Positions 1 to 5,351 of a DNA stretch of 8,027 nucleotides are shown in pieces. A program made the translations under genes and the position numbers. The stretch is from Rhodoferax sp. OV413 (lineage in GTDB: Bacteria > Pseudomonadota > Gammaproteobacteria > Burkholderiales > Burkholderiaceae_C). The notes under the pieces were generated by a model. It was not told the origin of the DNA, ran no database searches, and saw only the letters and a program-made list of their open reading frames with translations. Positions within the stretch are counted from its first letter, which is position 1. Every line of letters starts with the position of its first letter. The DNA is taken from contig CAMATS010000082.1 of NCBI GenBank assembly GCA_945861195.1, positions 1 to 8,027 of the forward strand, in the 5' to 3' direction.

Positions 1-2
1 TA

Positions 3-332
3 CTGCAAGCCTTCCTGAATGGCGGGGCGCTCGGGGGGCGCACGCTGCTGGGCCGCGCCACGGCCCAGCGCATGGTCAGCGACCAGAACACCGCCATCGG
101 CAAACCCTGGGGCTTGGGCTGGGGCCTGGCGACCAGCCCGGTATGGGTCTACTGCGGCGAGCTGGTGTCGCCACGCACCTTCGGCCATTCGGGCGCGACC
201 GGCACGGTTGCCTGGGCTGACCCGGACACGCAGCTGCAGTGCGTGATCCTGACCTCCCGACCCACTGCGCATGACGATGGCCGCCTGCTGCGGGTGGTCT
301 CCAATGCAGTGGCAGCGTCGGTGGTGGGTTGA
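3..332 (+). CDS. Serine beta-lactamase-family hydrolase, C-terminal part (5' end outside window)
   Basis: The reading frame is open from the left edge (first full codon at 3) and stops with TGA at 330-332, so only about the last 109 residues are present. The segment GWGLATSPVW, then FGHSGATGT, then a strand reading AWADPDTQL and CVILTSRP, is typical of the end of class C beta-lactamase/penicillin-binding-protein-like hydrolases. There the H-S-G triad replaces the KTG box lining the active site. The Ser-x-x-Lys and Tyr-x-Asn motifs would lie upstream, outside the window. Family members include esterases, D-aminopeptidases and proteins of unknown substrate, so the substrate cannot be assigned. 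An ATG overlaps the stop (TGATG) but opens only an 18-codon frame. The family call is fairly safe; the specific function is not. Confidence 0.8.
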   Translation: MQAFLNGGALGGRTLLGRATAQRMVSDQNTAIGKPWGLGWGLATSPVWVYCGELVSPRTFGHSGATGTVAWADPDTQLQCVILTSRPTAHDDGRLLRVVSNAVAASVVG

Positions 333-394
333 TGGAGGACCGCGCCACGCTGCTGTACGCCTGGCGGCTGAAGGTGAAGGCCGGGTGATGAGTG

Positions 395-408
395 GGGTCT
401 GCCGACCC
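395..408. other. Short GC stem-loop after the hydrolase gene
   Basis: GGGTC at 395-399 and GACCC at 404-408 form a perfect 5-bp stem with a TGCC loop. No T tract follows (the next bases are ATCACAATTG), so it is not a canonical intrinsic terminator. It lies 63 nt past the hydrolase stop and just before the antitoxin's upstream inverted repeat, so it could weakly separate the two transcripts. It could also be chance in GC-rich DNA. Confidence 0.25.
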
Positions 409-414
409 ATCACA

Positions 415-442
415 ATTGTCGCAACATACAAACAACGACAAT
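415..442. promoter_or_regulatory. Inverted repeat, candidate autoregulatory operator of the Phd/PIN locus
   Basis: ATTGTCG at 415-421 and CGACAAT at 436-442 are perfect 7-bp inverted repeats with a 14-bp spacer, so the half-sites are 21 bp apart, two helical turns. The repeat ends 14 bp before the antitoxin ATG and just ahead of its ribosome binding site (AGGAGGG, 446-452). Phd/YefM antitoxins are known to bind palindromes in front of their own operon, with the toxin as co-repressor. Assigning that role here is inference from position and symmetry. Confidence 0.5.
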
Positions 443-456
443 GACAGGAGGGCAAC

Positions 457-717
457 ATGGCAGTCCACACCTTTTCAAGCCGGGACTTCACGCGCGACGT
501 GTCAGCCGCCAAACGGGCGGCTGTCGATGGCCCGGTGTTCATCACAGATCGAGGGCGGCCTGCATTTGCGCTGCTCAATATTGACGATTACCACCGCATG
601 GTGGGCCAGAGCGAACCGACTCTCCTGGAGTTAATGGATGTCATTGCGGGCGGCGCGGACATTGAGTTCGATCCGCCGCGTTTGAACTTCCAAAGCCAGG
701 CAGTCACGTTGGATTAG
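457..717 (+). CDS. Type II antitoxin, Phd/YefM family
   Basis: An 86-residue protein starting MAVHTFSSRDFTRDVSAAKR. The pattern of a short strand, then S-x-R-D-F-x-R-D-V-x-x-A-K, then GPVFITDRGRPAFALLN and IDDYHRM is characteristic of Phd/YefM antitoxins, where the N-terminal half forms the DNA-binding dimer. The C-terminal tail (about residues 55-86, including LLELMDVIAGG) should be the toxin-binding segment. The start is fixed by AGGAGGG at 446-452, 4 nt before ATG. The gene appears intact. It is followed 9 nt later by a PIN-domain toxin gene that is broken, so this is probably an orphan antitoxin that could still repress its own promoter. An inverted repeat at 415-442 is the likely operator. 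Confidence 0.88.
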   Translation: MAVHTFSSRDFTRDVSAAKRAAVDGPVFITDRGRPAFALLNIDDYHRMVGQSEPTLLELMDVIAGGADIEFDPPRLNFQSQAVTLD

Positions 718-726
718 GGTTTGACC

Positions 727-1058
727 ATGTTTGTCCTCGACACCAATGTTGTCTCCGAATTGCGTTATGGCAAGCCCAATCAATCGACTTTGGTGCGCGC
801 CTGGGCCGCTGCGCAACCCGCCAGCACGCTTTACCTGTCCGCCATCACCATTCTTGAGTTGGAACTGGGCATCCAGTCCCTGGAACGCCGCATACCACCC
901 CAAGGCAGTGCGCTGCGCTGCACATCCCCGATCCACGGTCCGAGCGTGACGCCATGATCGCCGCTACCGCGATGGAGCACCGCTTCACCGTTGTCACCCG
1001 CAACACGGCTGACTTTGCCGGCACCGGTGTGGCGCTTGTCAATCCGTGGGGCGCCTGA
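727..1058 (+). pseudogene. PIN-domain (VapC/FitB-like) toxin, inactivated by internal deletion and frameshift
   Basis: The 5' part, MFVLDTNVVSELR through LSAITILELELGIQSLERR, is the first half of a VapC/FitB-type PIN ribonuclease. It has the first acidic residue (Asp in LDTN) and the second (Glu in the ILELELG helix). The second half, LHIPDPRSERDAMIAATA through TVVTRNTADFAGTGVALVNPWGA, is read from about 909 to 1058 in a different frame and carries the last two acidic positions. About 25 residues usually found between these halves are missing. The original frame instead ends at a TGA at 955-957 after unrelated residues. The lost length must be 1 modulo 3. The junction falls at a tandem GCGCTGCGCT (910-919), which suggests deletion between short repeats. 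ATG at 727 follows GGATTAGGG (711-719). A single-base sequencing error cannot explain the missing block. Confidence 0.87.
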
Positions 1059-1071
1059 CACCGGTTTTTTT
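1023..1071 (+). terminator. Rho-independent terminator of the Phd/PIN locus
   Basis: ACCGGTGTGGCGC (1023-1035) pairs with GCGCC (1051-1055) plus ACACCGGT (1058-1065). This gives a 13-bp GC-rich stem with a 2-nt bulge (TG, 1056-1057) and a 15-nt loop, followed by seven T (1065-1071). The left arm lies inside the last codons of the PIN toxin reading frame and the stop codon lies in the right arm. It should end plus-strand transcription before the convergent mazF-like gene that finishes at 1117. There is no T tract on the minus-strand side. Confidence 0.85.
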
Positions 1072-1116
1072 CATTTGGCGCTGTGTTTGATTTTGCGCTT
1101 TGTTCAGGCCGGTGGT

Positions 1117-1440
1117 CTAAATCAGCCCCACCACCAACAGCAGCGCCTTGTCCACTGCCCGCATCCGGTCGTCCTCCAGCCGTCCGAACGGCTCGCTGAC
1201 CTTGATGCGCGGCACAGTGGACAATTTGTCCACCATCACCTGTGACAACACGCGCAGCCCATTCGCGGAAGTAGGCTCCACCGTCACCCGAAAAGCTGCC
1301 GTGTGCAGGTCACTGGTCACAGGGCATAACACCAAGCTACTCAGGTCGGCCAGCAAGTCGGTCTGAACAATCAGCGCCGGGCGAGGTTTGCCATAGTCCC
1401 CTTCCAGCGATACAGCGACCAGGTCCCCGCGCTGCCTCAT
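1117..1440 (-). CDS. MazF/PemK-family mRNA interferase toxin
   Basis: A 107-residue protein starting MRQRGDLVAVSL. The GDYGKPRPALIVQTD segment (about residues 14-28) with Arg20, followed by LCPVTSD with Thr42 (about 39-44) and QVMVDKLSTVPR (about 67-78), is the MazF/PemK fold signature. The Arg and Thr occupy the positions of the catalytic pair in E. coli MazF. Members are cytoplasmic endoribonucleases that cut single-stranded RNA at short sequence motifs; the motif cut here cannot be predicted. All expected segments are present, so it looks functional. Its ATG (1440-1438) overlaps the TGA of the upstream antitoxin as ATGA, implying translational coupling. A TTG six bases further upstream in frame is a less likely start. 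It is convergent with the broken PIN toxin, with 58 bp between their ends. Confidence 0.88.
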   Translation of the reverse strand: MRQRGDLVAVSLEGDYGKPRPALIVQTDLLADLSSLVLCPVTSDLHTAAFRVTVEPTSANGLRVLSQVMVDKLSTVPRIKVSEPFGRLEDDRMRAVDKALLLVVGLI

Positions 1441-1658
1441 GTCCAACCTTCAACCTGCCCGGCGGCCTCTTCGGTAAACCCAAGGACTTCGGCCTCGCTG
1501 GCTGCGCCATTGAGCTCCAGGCATTGCCGGCGCAAGTCGGCCGCAAAGCTGGCCAGCCGCGTATCCGGAACCCAAAATTGAACCGGGCGCAGGCCCGCAG
1601 CCCGCATCCGCTCGCGTGAGCGGGTCACCTTGCTGGATGGCTCGTTTGCTGTGGTCAT
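1437..1658 (-). CDS. MazE-like antitoxin (DUF3018-type)
   Basis: A 73-residue protein starting MTTANEPSSKVTRSRERMRA. The run RERMRAAGLRPVQFWVPDTR is typical of the small antitoxin MazE family proteins (DUF3018) found directly upstream of MazF/PemK toxins. The N-terminal region should bind DNA and the acidic tail (TEEAAGQVEGW) should bind the toxin. The frame stays open up to 1727, but the extra 23 residues are hydrophobic and unlike the family. I therefore place the start at the ATG at 1658, with GGGG six bases upstream as a modest Shine-Dalgarno match. The gene precedes the toxin with an ATGA overlap. Three AGC(A/G)TGC motifs upstream are candidate operators. The family call comes from recalled consensus, not a search. 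Confidence 0.8.
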   Translation of the reverse strand: MTTANEPSSKVTRSRERMRAAGLRPVQFWVPDTRLASFAADLRRQCLELNGAASEAEVLGFTEEAAGQVEGWT

Positions 1659-1674
1659 CAGGTGCCCCATAAAA

Positions 1675-1739
1675 AGCATGCAGAGTAACATGAAACCCAG
1701 CATGCGCACTAAACACGATTCACTCATTCAGCGTGCGCT
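1675..1739. repeat. Three AGC(A/G)TGC motifs in front of the mazEF-like operon
   Basis: AGCATGC occurs at 1675-1681 and again at 1699-1705, and AGCGTGC at 1730-1736. The last two continue with GC, and AGCG-TG-CGCT at 1730-1739 is itself an inverted repeat. Each AGCATGC contains the palindrome GCATGC. They lie 17 to 81 bp upstream of the antitoxin ATG, where a MazE-type autorepressor would bind. The operator role is inferred from position and repetition. I could not pick a convincing -35/-10 pair among them. Confidence 0.4.
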
Positions 1740-1759
1740 ATCGCTCACCATTCGATATT

Positions 1760-1776
1760 GCTATTGATTAAATAGC
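1760..1776. repeat. AT-rich palindrome GCTATT-GATTA-AATAGC
   Basis: A perfect 6-bp inverted repeat, GCTATT at 1760-1765 and AATAGC at 1771-1776, with a 5-nt loop, in an AT-rich island between the mazEF-like and CoA-transferase genes. Similar TTGCTATT...ATAGCT elements recur in intergenic regions of Comamonadaceae as I recall them, so it may be one copy of a dispersed small repeat. Only one copy is visible here, so that is inference. Confidence 0.35.
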
Positions 1777-1800
1777 TACTCCGCCTTATTCCACGGGGGC

Positions 1801-1835
1801 TAGAGGCCGATTTTCTATAAATGCTCAGGCCTCTA
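1801..1835 (-). other. Stem-loop spanning the stop codon of the CoA-transferase gene
   Basis: TAGAGGCC (1801-1808) and GGCCTCTA (1828-1835) form a perfect 8-bp stem with a 19-nt AT-rich loop. The CoA-transferase stop codon (1825-1827) sits in the loop next to the arm. On the minus strand it follows the last sense codons, but no T tract comes after it. It could be a Rho-dependent or RNA-stabilising hairpin at the operon end; it is not a canonical terminator. Confidence 0.4.
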
Positions 1836-3054
1836 CCCGGATCACACCCTGAGCGGCCGAGGCGGCAATGTCGTCATCACTGACCTGCAGGGACTGCAAA
1901 ATGGCCCGGGTATGCTGACCCAGGCGCGGCGCCGCCGCCAGCGCCTGCCCGGGGTCGCCGTCGGCCTTATAGCCGCCACCAAAGTCGCGCATCACGCCAC
2001 CGGGGTACACCGTCTGCCGCACTGGCAGCGTCATGCGCCCACCACCCATTAAATCGGGCAGGACCTGGCTCAAGGGACGCAGCAAGGCGCAGGGCACCGC
2101 CAGGCTCGCCAGAGCAGCCTCCAGCGGCGCGGCCTCGCGCTGCCCCATGGCAGCAGTCAACAGGGCGTGAATGCGCTCTGGCGCCAGGCCCACGACAAAG
2201 CCGCCGTTTTGCAAGGCGACCTGGTCGATCAAGGTGCCGTCTTGCGTCAGGTCCGGCAGACCAAGCACCTCACACAGGGACTGAAATTGGAGCGCCGTGT
2301 TGGCCGCGATCGAGATCCAGCCGTCAGCGCAGGCAAAGGTGGCCGCACCTGGGCTGCCCGAGAACCCCCGATTGCCCACCCGCGGCGCGTCGTGGCCGCT
2401 CAGCGCTACCTTGGAGACCTCGGGCCACATCAGTTGCAACGCAGCCTGCGCCATCGAAATATCGAGCCGAGCACCCACCCCCTGTCGCTCGCGCCGAAGC
2501 AGCGCGGCAAGGATGGCCTGGGCGGCCACCATGCCGGTGGCACTGTCAATGACCGGGAACCCCACTTTCACCGGATCCTGCCCCGCCTCCCCCTGCATCC
2601 AGCCCATGCCCATGGCGGACTGCACCACGTGGTCATAGGCCGGGCGCGGAGCCCACTCGCCCTCTTGGCCAAAACCGGAGATGCTGGCGTACACGATGTC
2701 GGGTTTGATGGCCCGCACCTGCTCGTAATCAAAGCCCAGACGCGCCACCGCCCCGGGGCGGTAGTTCTCAATAAAGACATCGGTCTGGCGAATCAGCTCA
2801 GTCAGCCACTGCCGGGCACTGGGGTGCTTGAGATCGATGGCCAGCGACTGCTTGCCCCCATTTATCGCAGCAAAGCCCACGCTCACACCCTGATCGAGAC
2901 GATCACGGGCCCAACGCAGGATGTCGCCCTTGCCAGGCGGCTCAACCTTGATCACCTCAGCCCCTTCAAGCGCCAGGTAGTGAGACGCCGTGGGACCAGC
3001 AATCACATGGGACAGGTCCAGGACCCGAATGCCCTGCAAGGCTTGCATGCTCAT
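1825..3054 (-). CDS. CaiB/BaiF (family III) CoA-transferase
   Basis: A 409-residue protein, the normal family length. The N-terminus has LQGIRVLDLSHVIAGPTAS (about residues 6-24) and EGAEVIKVEPPGKGD (about 30-44), followed by ENYRPGAVARLGFDY (96-110), IVYASISGFGQ (120-130) and VGFPVIDSATGM (164-175). Asp170 in the last motif corresponds to the nucleophilic Asp169 of formyl-CoA transferase, which forms the acyl-aspartyl anhydride. The enzyme should move CoA between two carboxylic acids in the cytoplasm. The acid cannot be deduced, since family members act on oxalate, carnitine, succinate/mesaconate, aryl-succinates and others. It starts 3 nt after the stop of the upstream Bug-protein gene, with AAGGCGGA before its ATG, so the two are co-transcribed. 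In-frame ATGs at 3054 and 3048 are both possible; the first keeps the better spacing. The gene ends in a stem-loop. Confidence 0.92.
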   Translation of the reverse strand: MSMQALQGIRVLDLSHVIAGPTASHYLALEGAEVIKVEPPGKGDILRWARDRLDQGVSVGFAAINGGKQSLAIDLKHPSARQWLTELIRQTDVFIENYRPGAVARLGFDYEQVRAIKPDIVYASISGFGQEGEWAPRPAYDHVVQSAMGMGWMQGEAGQDPVKVGFPVIDSATGMVAAQAILAALLRRERQGVGARLDISMAQAALQLMWPEVSKVALSGHDAPRVGNRGFSGSPGAATFACADGWISIAANTALQFQSLCEVLGLPDLTQDGTLIDQVALQNGGFVVGLAPERIHALLTAAMGQREAAPLEAALASLAVPCALLRPLSQVLPDLMGGGRMTLPVRQTVYPGGVMRDFGGGYKADGDPGQALAAAPRLGQHTRAILQSLQVSDDDIAASAAQGVIRVEA

Positions 3055-3057
3055 GAA

Positions 3058-4038
3058 TCAGTCCGCCTTAACACCGGCCATCTGGATCAGTCGTGCCCAC
3101 TTCTGGGATTCCGCCACCATGAACCGGGCAAAGGCCTCGGGCGACTCAGACAACTCCGGCTCGGTACCCGCCGCCAGGTAATGGGCCCGCAGTTCAGGAT
3201 CAGCCAAAGCTTTGCGCGTGGCCATGAAAATCTGCTGGACCACCGGGACTGGCGTATTGGCCGGCGCCCACAGACCGCCCCAAGACTCCTGGATAAACAG
3301 ATCATCACCATACAGCTCCTTGAGCGTGGGCACATCCGGCAGCGAGCTCATGCGTTTGGCACCCGTCACCGCCAGGGCGCGCACCTTGCCGGCCTTAACA
3401 AAGGGCACCGAGGTTCCGGCGATCGGGAAGGCGTACTGGATCTGATTCGACAACAGGGCCGGCACCAGCTCCACTGAACCCCGATACGGTACGTGCACCG
3501 CATTGAGCTTCAAGACACCCACGAAGGTGGCGCCGGCAATGTGGGCCGAGGTGCCGATCCCGCCCGAGCCATAGTTGAGCTCACCTGGCTTGCTGCGAAT
3601 CAGGGCTTCCAGCTCCTTGGCCGATTTGATCGGCGAGTCGGCGGGCACGATCAATACCGCAGGCGTCGTGCTGGTCTTGGTGATTGGCACAAAGGTGCCC
3701 ACCGGATCAAACTTGGCCTCTGGCCTGAGGACCTTCTGCACCACTTGCGAGATGGAGCCCGCCAGCAGGGTGTAACCGTCGGCCGGCGCCTGTGTCACCA
3801 ACTCGGCGGCCAGAATGCCAGCAGCGCCCACCCGGTTCTCGACCACCACCGCGCCGCCCAGCGCCTCGGCCAGCTTGGGGCCCAGGCGCCGCGTCTCGAT
3901 GTCCGGGCCACCGCCGGCAGCAAACGGCACGATGATCTTGACCGGCCGGTTGGGGTAGGACTGAGCCAGGGCCTGAAGCGCCAACAGACCGCCCAAGGCG
4001 CCCAGCGTGACGCGGCGAAGCATTGAAAAAGCTGGCAT
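3058..4038 (-). CDS. Bug/TctC-family periplasmic solute-binding protein
   Basis: A 326-residue protein with a clear signal peptide. A basic MLRR segment is followed by a hydrophobic stretch (about residues 11-24) and a probable cleavage near ALA-Q, residues 24-26. The mature start SYPNRPVKIIVPFAAGGGPD (27-46), then VVVENRVGAAG (64-74) and PADGYTLLAGS (85-95), then SLPDVPTLKEL, are hallmarks of Bug proteins. These are the extracytoplasmic receptors of tripartite tricarboxylate transporters and are greatly expanded in betaproteobacteria. They bind small carboxylates or related polar compounds. No TctA/TctB membrane genes are in the window, which is common for Bug genes. The start at 4038 is fixed by GAGGAGA (4051-4045) six bases upstream; an internal ATG at 4023 lacks one. 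It heads an operon with the CoA-transferase, suggesting that its ligand is a CoA-activated acid. Confidence 0.93.
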   Translation of the reverse strand: MPAFSMLRRVTLGALGGLLALQALAQSYPNRPVKIIVPFAAGGGPDIETRRLGPKLAEALGGAVVVENRVGAAGILAAELVTQAPADGYTLLAGSISQVVQKVLRPEAKFDPVGTFVPITKTSTTPAVLIVPADSPIKSAKELEALIRSKPGELNYGSGGIGTSAHIAGATFVGVLKLNAVHVPYRGSVELVPALLSNQIQYAFPIAGTSVPFVKAGKVRALAVTGAKRMSSLPDVPTLKELYGDDLFIQESWGGLWAPANTPVPVVQQIFMATRKALADPELRAHYLAAGTEPELSESPEAFARFMVAESQKWARLIQMAGVKAD

Positions 4039-4078
4039 GGTGTGTCTCCTCGTTCTAGATAAATTCGAAACCTAAGCC

Positions 4079-4107
4079 AATGTAAACTGTTCTGCCATAC
4101 CGGTCAA
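4079..4107 (-). promoter_or_regulatory. Sigma-70-like promoter of the Bug/CoA-transferase operon
   Basis: On the minus strand TTGACC (4107-4102, five of six consensus bases) and TACATT (4084-4079, four of six) are separated by exactly 17 bp. Transcription should start near 4072, leaving a leader of about 33 nt before the ATG, with the ribosome binding site in place. The site lies in the 82-bp divergent region shared with the LysR-type gene, the usual place for LysR control of a neighbouring operon. I see no clear full-length T-N11-A dyad; the palindromes ACCGGT (4099-4104) and TTCGAA (4064-4069) are small. Confidence 0.6.
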
Positions 4108-4120
4108 TTATCAAAAAATC

Positions 4121-5101
4121 ATGCAGTCATCACAAAATCGAATGACTGGTACCCACATGACGGACGACACCACCGCACTCGGCCCGCGGCTGGAGCGACT
4201 CAAACTGCGCCACCTTCAGCTGCTTGACCAGGTGATGCAGTGCGGCTCGCTCAGCGCAGCGGCCCAGCAGCTGGGCATCAGCCAGCCGGCGGCCACCAAA
4301 ATGCTGCACGAGCTCGAGGCCGCCTTTGGCCACAGCCTGGTGACCCGCACGCCCCGAGGCGCTCGCTTGACGCCCGCCGGCGAACACGCGCTTGAACGCA
4401 TTCGCATTGCGCTGGGCTCGCTCTCGACGGCCCGTGCCACTATGGGCGAAGCACAAGACCGCCCCTTGGTGCGGCTGGGCCTCCTGCCGCTGGTGGGCAT
4501 CGGGGCACTGGGGCCGGTGGTCAAGGCCTTGCAGCGGCAGGGGGACATGCCCCGCCTGATCCTGCGCACCGACACCATCCAGGGACTGCTGGACCTGCTA
4601 GTGCGCGGCGAGGTCGACGCCGTGGTAGGCGGGCTCGACGGCGAATGGGTGCCAAAAAACATGCACCAGCTGGATGTGGTGACCCTCTGGCAACTGTCCC
4701 TGGCCGTGGTCGCCGCCAAAGACCACCCGCTTACCCGGTGCCCAAGCGTCAGCTGGGCCCAAACCCTTGATCACGACTGGGTGCTGATGCCGCACGGCAG
4801 CTCCAGTCGGCGTACCGTCGAGCGCAGCTTTCTGGCCGCCGGCCTGGCACCGCCGCCGGCGTGCATCGAGACGGCGTCATTTCACATCGGCCTCGATCTG
4901 GCGGCCAACACGCGCCTGCTCGCAGTCGTGCCAAATGAAGCCTACGAAAAAAACCGCAGCCGCGTGAGCCGCCTTCCTATGATCGACCCGTTTCCAGCAA
5001 GCCACATCGTCTGGGTCACCCTGCGCGGCGTGCCGACCCTGCCGGCCGTCAAGACCCTCGCCAACGCCTTTGCCGCATACGCAGGTCAACTGGCCACCTG
5101 A
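4121..5101 (+). CDS. LysR-type transcriptional regulator, divergent from the Bug operon
   Basis: A 326-residue protein from the first ATG. The winged helix-turn-helix is plain: LKLRHLQLLDQVMQCGSLSA (27-46) leading to AAQQLGISQPAATKMLHELE (47-66), then the wing TRTPRGARLTPAGEHAL (75-91). The effector-binding domain runs from about residue 116 (VRLGLLPLVG) to the end and includes LLVRGEVDAVVGGL. The sequence style (LKLRHL, SQPAATKML) resembles the GbpR-like branch of LysR regulators. None of the three in-frame ATGs (4121, 4142, 4157) has a good Shine-Dalgarno sequence. The one at 4157 would give 314 residues, closer to the family norm. By analogy with other divergent LysR genes it probably controls the Bug/CoA-transferase operon in response to that pathway's substrate. 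A link to the downstream mlrC remnant and dcyD is also possible. Confidence 0.92.
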   Translation: MQSSQNRMTGTHMTDDTTALGPRLERLKLRHLQLLDQVMQCGSLSAAAQQLGISQPAATKMLHELEAAFGHSLVTRTPRGARLTPAGEHALERIRIALGSLSTARATMGEAQDRPLVRLGLLPLVGIGALGPVVKALQRQGDMPRLILRTDTIQGLLDLLVRGEVDAVVGGLDGEWVPKNMHQLDVVTLWQLSLAVVAAKDHPLTRCPSVSWAQTLDHDWVLMPHGSSSRRTVERSFLAAGLAPPPACIETASFHIGLDLAANTRLLAVVPNEAYEKNRSRVSRLPMIDPFPASHIVWVTLRGVPTLPAVKTLANAFAAYAGQLAT

Positions 5102-5129
5102 GCGCTCAACCCAGCCAGCGGGCCCGGCC

Positions 5130-5348
5130 CAGCTGGACGTGCTGGGCGTGGATCTGGGTCAAGTGCGCACCCTGGTGGTGAAAAGCCGAGGCCATTTCCG
5201 CGCGGCGTTTGACGACTTCGCGCCGCCTGAGCGCATTCTCGAAGTAGACTGCCCAGGCTTGACCACCCCCAACCTCAAGTCGCTGCCCTGGCGCTATCTG
5301 CCAAGGCCGATGTACCCGATTGACGACCACACCACCTGGAGCCCCTGA
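5130..5348 (+). pseudogene. MlrC-like (peptidase family M81) C-terminal remnant
   Basis: The frame ending at the TGA at 5346-5348 encodes a recognisable C-terminus of MlrC-type proteins: LDVLGVDLGQVRTLVVKS, then RGHFRAAFDDFAPPERILEV, then DCPGLTTPNL, then a WRYLPRPMYPIDDHTTW tail. MlrC proteins are usually close to 500 residues and their N-terminal domain holds the metal site. Only about 72 residues remain, and nothing resembling the missing part lies upstream, where the LysR-type gene ends only 28 bp before the homology begins. A deletion therefore removed the 5' part, leaving a fragment without a start or catalytic domain. An ATG at 5070 opens this frame inside the LysR coding region, but its first 20 residues do not resemble the family. 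The stop lies 3 nt before the next gene's ATG, so the intact gene was probably coupled to it. The assignment is from memory of the family. Confidence 0.75.
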
Positions 5349-5351
5349 CCC

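Noticed and set aside
332..388. An 18-codon reading frame whose ATG overlaps the hydrolase stop codon (TGATG).
   Set aside because: Too short, no recognisable sequence, no separate ribosome binding site; chance overlap is the simpler view.
721..957. Reading 721-957 as a complete small toxin of 78 residues starting at TTG.
   Set aside because: The last 13 or so residues are out of frame relative to the family, and the true C-terminal half continues in another frame to 1058.
1659..1727. In-frame N-terminal extension of the MazE-like antitoxin with a hydrophobic stretch resembling a membrane anchor.
   Set aside because: The extension is unlike the family, runs through the candidate operator region, and a better start lies at 1658.
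2167..4026. Long plus-strand open frames (436 and 177 codons) opposite the CoA-transferase and Bug genes.
   Set aside because: They are rich in His, Arg and Gln and lack any family signature, as expected for antisense shadows of GC-rich genes; the minus-strand proteins are clearly recognisable.
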